Shown here piece after piece: positions 62,739 to 64,000 of a stretch of DNA of 64,000 nt; position 1 is the first letter of the stretch; each line of letters starts with the position of its first letter. Source of the DNA: an uncultured Bacillaceae bacterium (GTDB lineage: Bacteria > Bacillota > Bacilli > Bacillales > Caldibacillaceae); assembly GCA_937934645.1 (NCBI GenBank), contig CALGYZ010000071.1, forward strand, positions 1 through 64,000, in the 5' to 3' direction. A program made the position numbers and the translations under genes. The notes under the pieces are model-generated. The model was not told the origin of the DNA. It made no database searches and saw only the letters and a list, made by a program, of their open reading frames with translations.

Positions 62739-63440
62739 CTATTCTTCGACACTAATTCTGTAAGCACATGTTTCACAACCTGCGAATATATTTTGCGTAT
62801 TCACGAGCTCATATTCTTCGTATAAGGATTCCAGCATTCCTCGAATAAAAGCAATATGCATATTACATGTTTGGTCTGTATAATCTTTCGCAATTTCATG
62901 GAAAGGACAGTTAAAAACTTGCAGATGTATTTTCTTTCCGGTTTCCTGTACATATACATCCGGATAAAAACCTAACATCGTGCATGTATCTTTTAAAATT
63001 TCAAATTTTTCATCAAAAGTTAACTGATCCCTTGATAAACCTTTTTTAGTCAATTCGTTTTCCATGAGTTCGTATCCGTACCGTTTACCTGTTTCATAAA
63101 GAGCATCTTCTGCAGGTTTACCCAATTTAACCATGGAATCAATCGCAATTTTTGCCAGCAAATGATAATCTCGGAAAGGAAAGTTCAGCTGGATTACTTT
63201 TTCCGACAACCGGTATACCCTGCTCGGCCTTCCGCCTCTTCCTGTCTTTTTGTTTTCGGAACTCAACATATCAACGTCTTCAAGTTTGGATAAATGCAGG
63301 CGGGCAACATTCGGATGGATATTAAACTTTTGAGCAATTTCCTGAACCGTTACATCCTTATGGTTTTTCGTAATATACTGATAAATCGAAAAACGTGTCG
63401 GATCTGATAAAACATTTGTAATTTTTAAAGTTTGTTGCAA
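62739..63440 (-). CDS. Winged-helix transcriptional regulator with C-terminal cysteine cluster
   Basis: A 233-residue regulator: an ArsR/DeoR-like winged helix (about 1-75, VLSDPTRFSIYQYI and VARLHLSKLEDVDML) with a GRGGRPSRVYRLS wing, then a sensor domain. The C-terminus has Cys residues in FNCPFHEIAKDYTDQTCNMH and AGCETCAYRIS, spaced like the Fe-S binding cysteines of SufR-type regulators, so Fe-S or metal sensing is plausible. TTG at 63440 has AGAGG seven bases upstream; ATG at 63446 lies too close to it. The target is unknown. Divergent from comGA. Confidence 0.82.
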   Translation of the reverse strand: MQQTLKITNVLSDPTRFSIYQYITKNHKDVTVQEIAQKFNIHPNVARLHLSKLEDVDMLSSENKKTGRGGRPSRVYRLSEKVIQLNFPFRDYHLLAKIAIDSMVKLGKPAEDALYETGKRYGYELMENELTKKGLSRDQLTFDEKFEILKDTCTMLGFYPDVYVQETGKKIHLQVFNCPFHEIAKDYTDQTCNMHIAFIRGMLESLYEEYELVNTQNIFAGCETCAYRISVEE

Positions 63441-63672
63441 TACCATCACCTCTTGTAGGACTTTTTTATCATTTAACTTTTTTATCATTATAATATAGAA
63501 AATGTAACTTTGGAATGGATATCAGCGATTATCAAAGGGTTTGTTAGAAAACGTTCATAAATACACATTTTTTTAAAAAAATTTCCAAAATTTATTTAAA
63601 AAAAGAAGGAGTTTTTTTACCCATGTCGAACTTAAGGAAATGAGACTATTTCGAAGGAGGATGGTTTTTTCT

Positions 63673-64000
63673 TTGACAACATCCGTTGAACAAAAAGTCA
63701 TCCGCTTAATCAATCACGCTTGTGCCTTACATGCCACGGACATACATATCATCCCCAAATCGGAACATACCTCAATCCTGTTTCGGATCTCATATCGGCT
63801 CATCCCCTTTAAAACCATTTCCAAAGAGGAAGCTGGACGTTTAATTTCTTATTTAAAATTTAAAGCCGATATGGATATCGGAGAAAGACGCAAACCCCAA
63901 AACGGGTCTTTTCAAATGAAACTCGGACAGGCAATCGTCGGACTTCGGTTATCGACACTTCCCTCGCTGTATTCTGAAAGTCTCGTTATCCGCATTTTAC
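63673..64000 (+). CDS. comGA: Competence ATPase ComGA, N-terminal part
   Basis: First 109 codons of the traffic ATPase that drives the competence pseudopilus; the gene runs off the window. ADMD-IGERRKPQNGSF and LRLSTLPSLYSESLVIRIL closely match B. subtilis ComGA residues before the Walker A motif. TTG at 63673 is the likely start, 12 bases after AAGGAGG; an in-frame ATG at 63661 abuts the Shine-Dalgarno. The upstream 230 bases are AT-rich, as expected for a ComK-controlled promoter, but I cannot place ComK boxes with confidence. Confidence 0.93.
   Translation, partial: MTTSVEQKVIRLINHACALHATDIHIIPKSEHTSILFRISYRLIPFKTISKEEAGRLISYLKFKADMDIGERRKPQNGSFQMKLGQAIVGLRLSTLPSLYSESLVIRIL

Noticed and set aside
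63610..63640. TGTCGAA (0A-box core) upstream of comGA
   Set aside because: A single seven-base match with poor flanks and no SigH promoter; more likely chance.
63540..63660. ComK AT-boxes upstream of comGA
   Set aside because: The region is full of A and T tracts, but I found no clear AAAA-N5-TTTT pair at a standard spacing.

Overview
This is a chromosomal core-genome segment of a low-GC Gram-positive spore-former of the family Bacillaceae. It carries spo0A, spoIVB and the eight-gene spoIIIA operon, AAAGGAGG-type ribosome binding sites, frequent TTG/GTG starts, and a gene order that follows the yqj-yqi-yqh-yqg-comG region of Bacillus subtilis. The species cannot be fixed from the sequence alone. 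Methylmalonyl-CoA mutase and a class II (B12-dependent) ribonucleotide reductase set it apart from B. subtilis. I see no rRNA, tRNA, CRISPR array, insertion sequence or prophage. Nearly all genes are on the minus strand.

Layout. 0-8 kb: yqjQ-type reductase, namA, RNase Z, zwf, gndA, DNA polymerase IV and a stand-alone CheW-like protein. 8-23.5 kb: an M20/M42 peptidase, then a catabolic block: carboxyltransferase (yqjD) and methylmalonyl-CoA epimerase, mutA-mutB-meaB, and bcd-lpdV-bkdAA-bkdAB-bkdB. Together these can take leucine, isoleucine and valine to acyl-CoAs and carry propionyl-CoA on to succinyl-CoA. A 31-codon membrane miniprotein gene (Prli42-like) lies inside this block. 23.6-32 kb: a BkdR-like regulator, yqzF, glpQ, spo0A, spoIVB, recN and argR. 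32-41 kb: tlyA/yqxC, dxs, ispA, xseB, xseA, folD, nusB, yqhY, accC and accB. 41-47 kb: spoIIIAH to spoIIIAA behind a good SigE-type promoter. 47-55 kb: efp, pepQ, yqhR, yqhP, a patatin-like protein, an EamA transporter, class II ribonucleotide reductase with two NrdR boxes, and yqhL. 55-64 kb: gcvPB-gcvPA-gcvT, SNF2 helicase and yqhG, yqgW and yqgY small membrane proteins, a winged-helix regulator with a cysteine-rich C-terminus, and the start of comGA.

Main oddities. (1) argR encodes a 293-residue in-frame tandem fusion of two complete arginine repressors. (2) The BkdR-like enhancer-binding protein has lost the GAFTGA loop, the Walker B glutamate and the arginine fingers, and no -24/-12 promoter is visible upstream of bcd. 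(3) spoIIIAD has no ordinary start codon in its frame; it needs ATT initiation or contains a one-base shift. (4) B12 dependence recurs (mutAB/meaB, nrdJ). (5) The glycine cleavage operon has no recognisable glycine riboswitch. Comparisons with B. subtilis rest on recall of gene order and protein sequences, not on a search.
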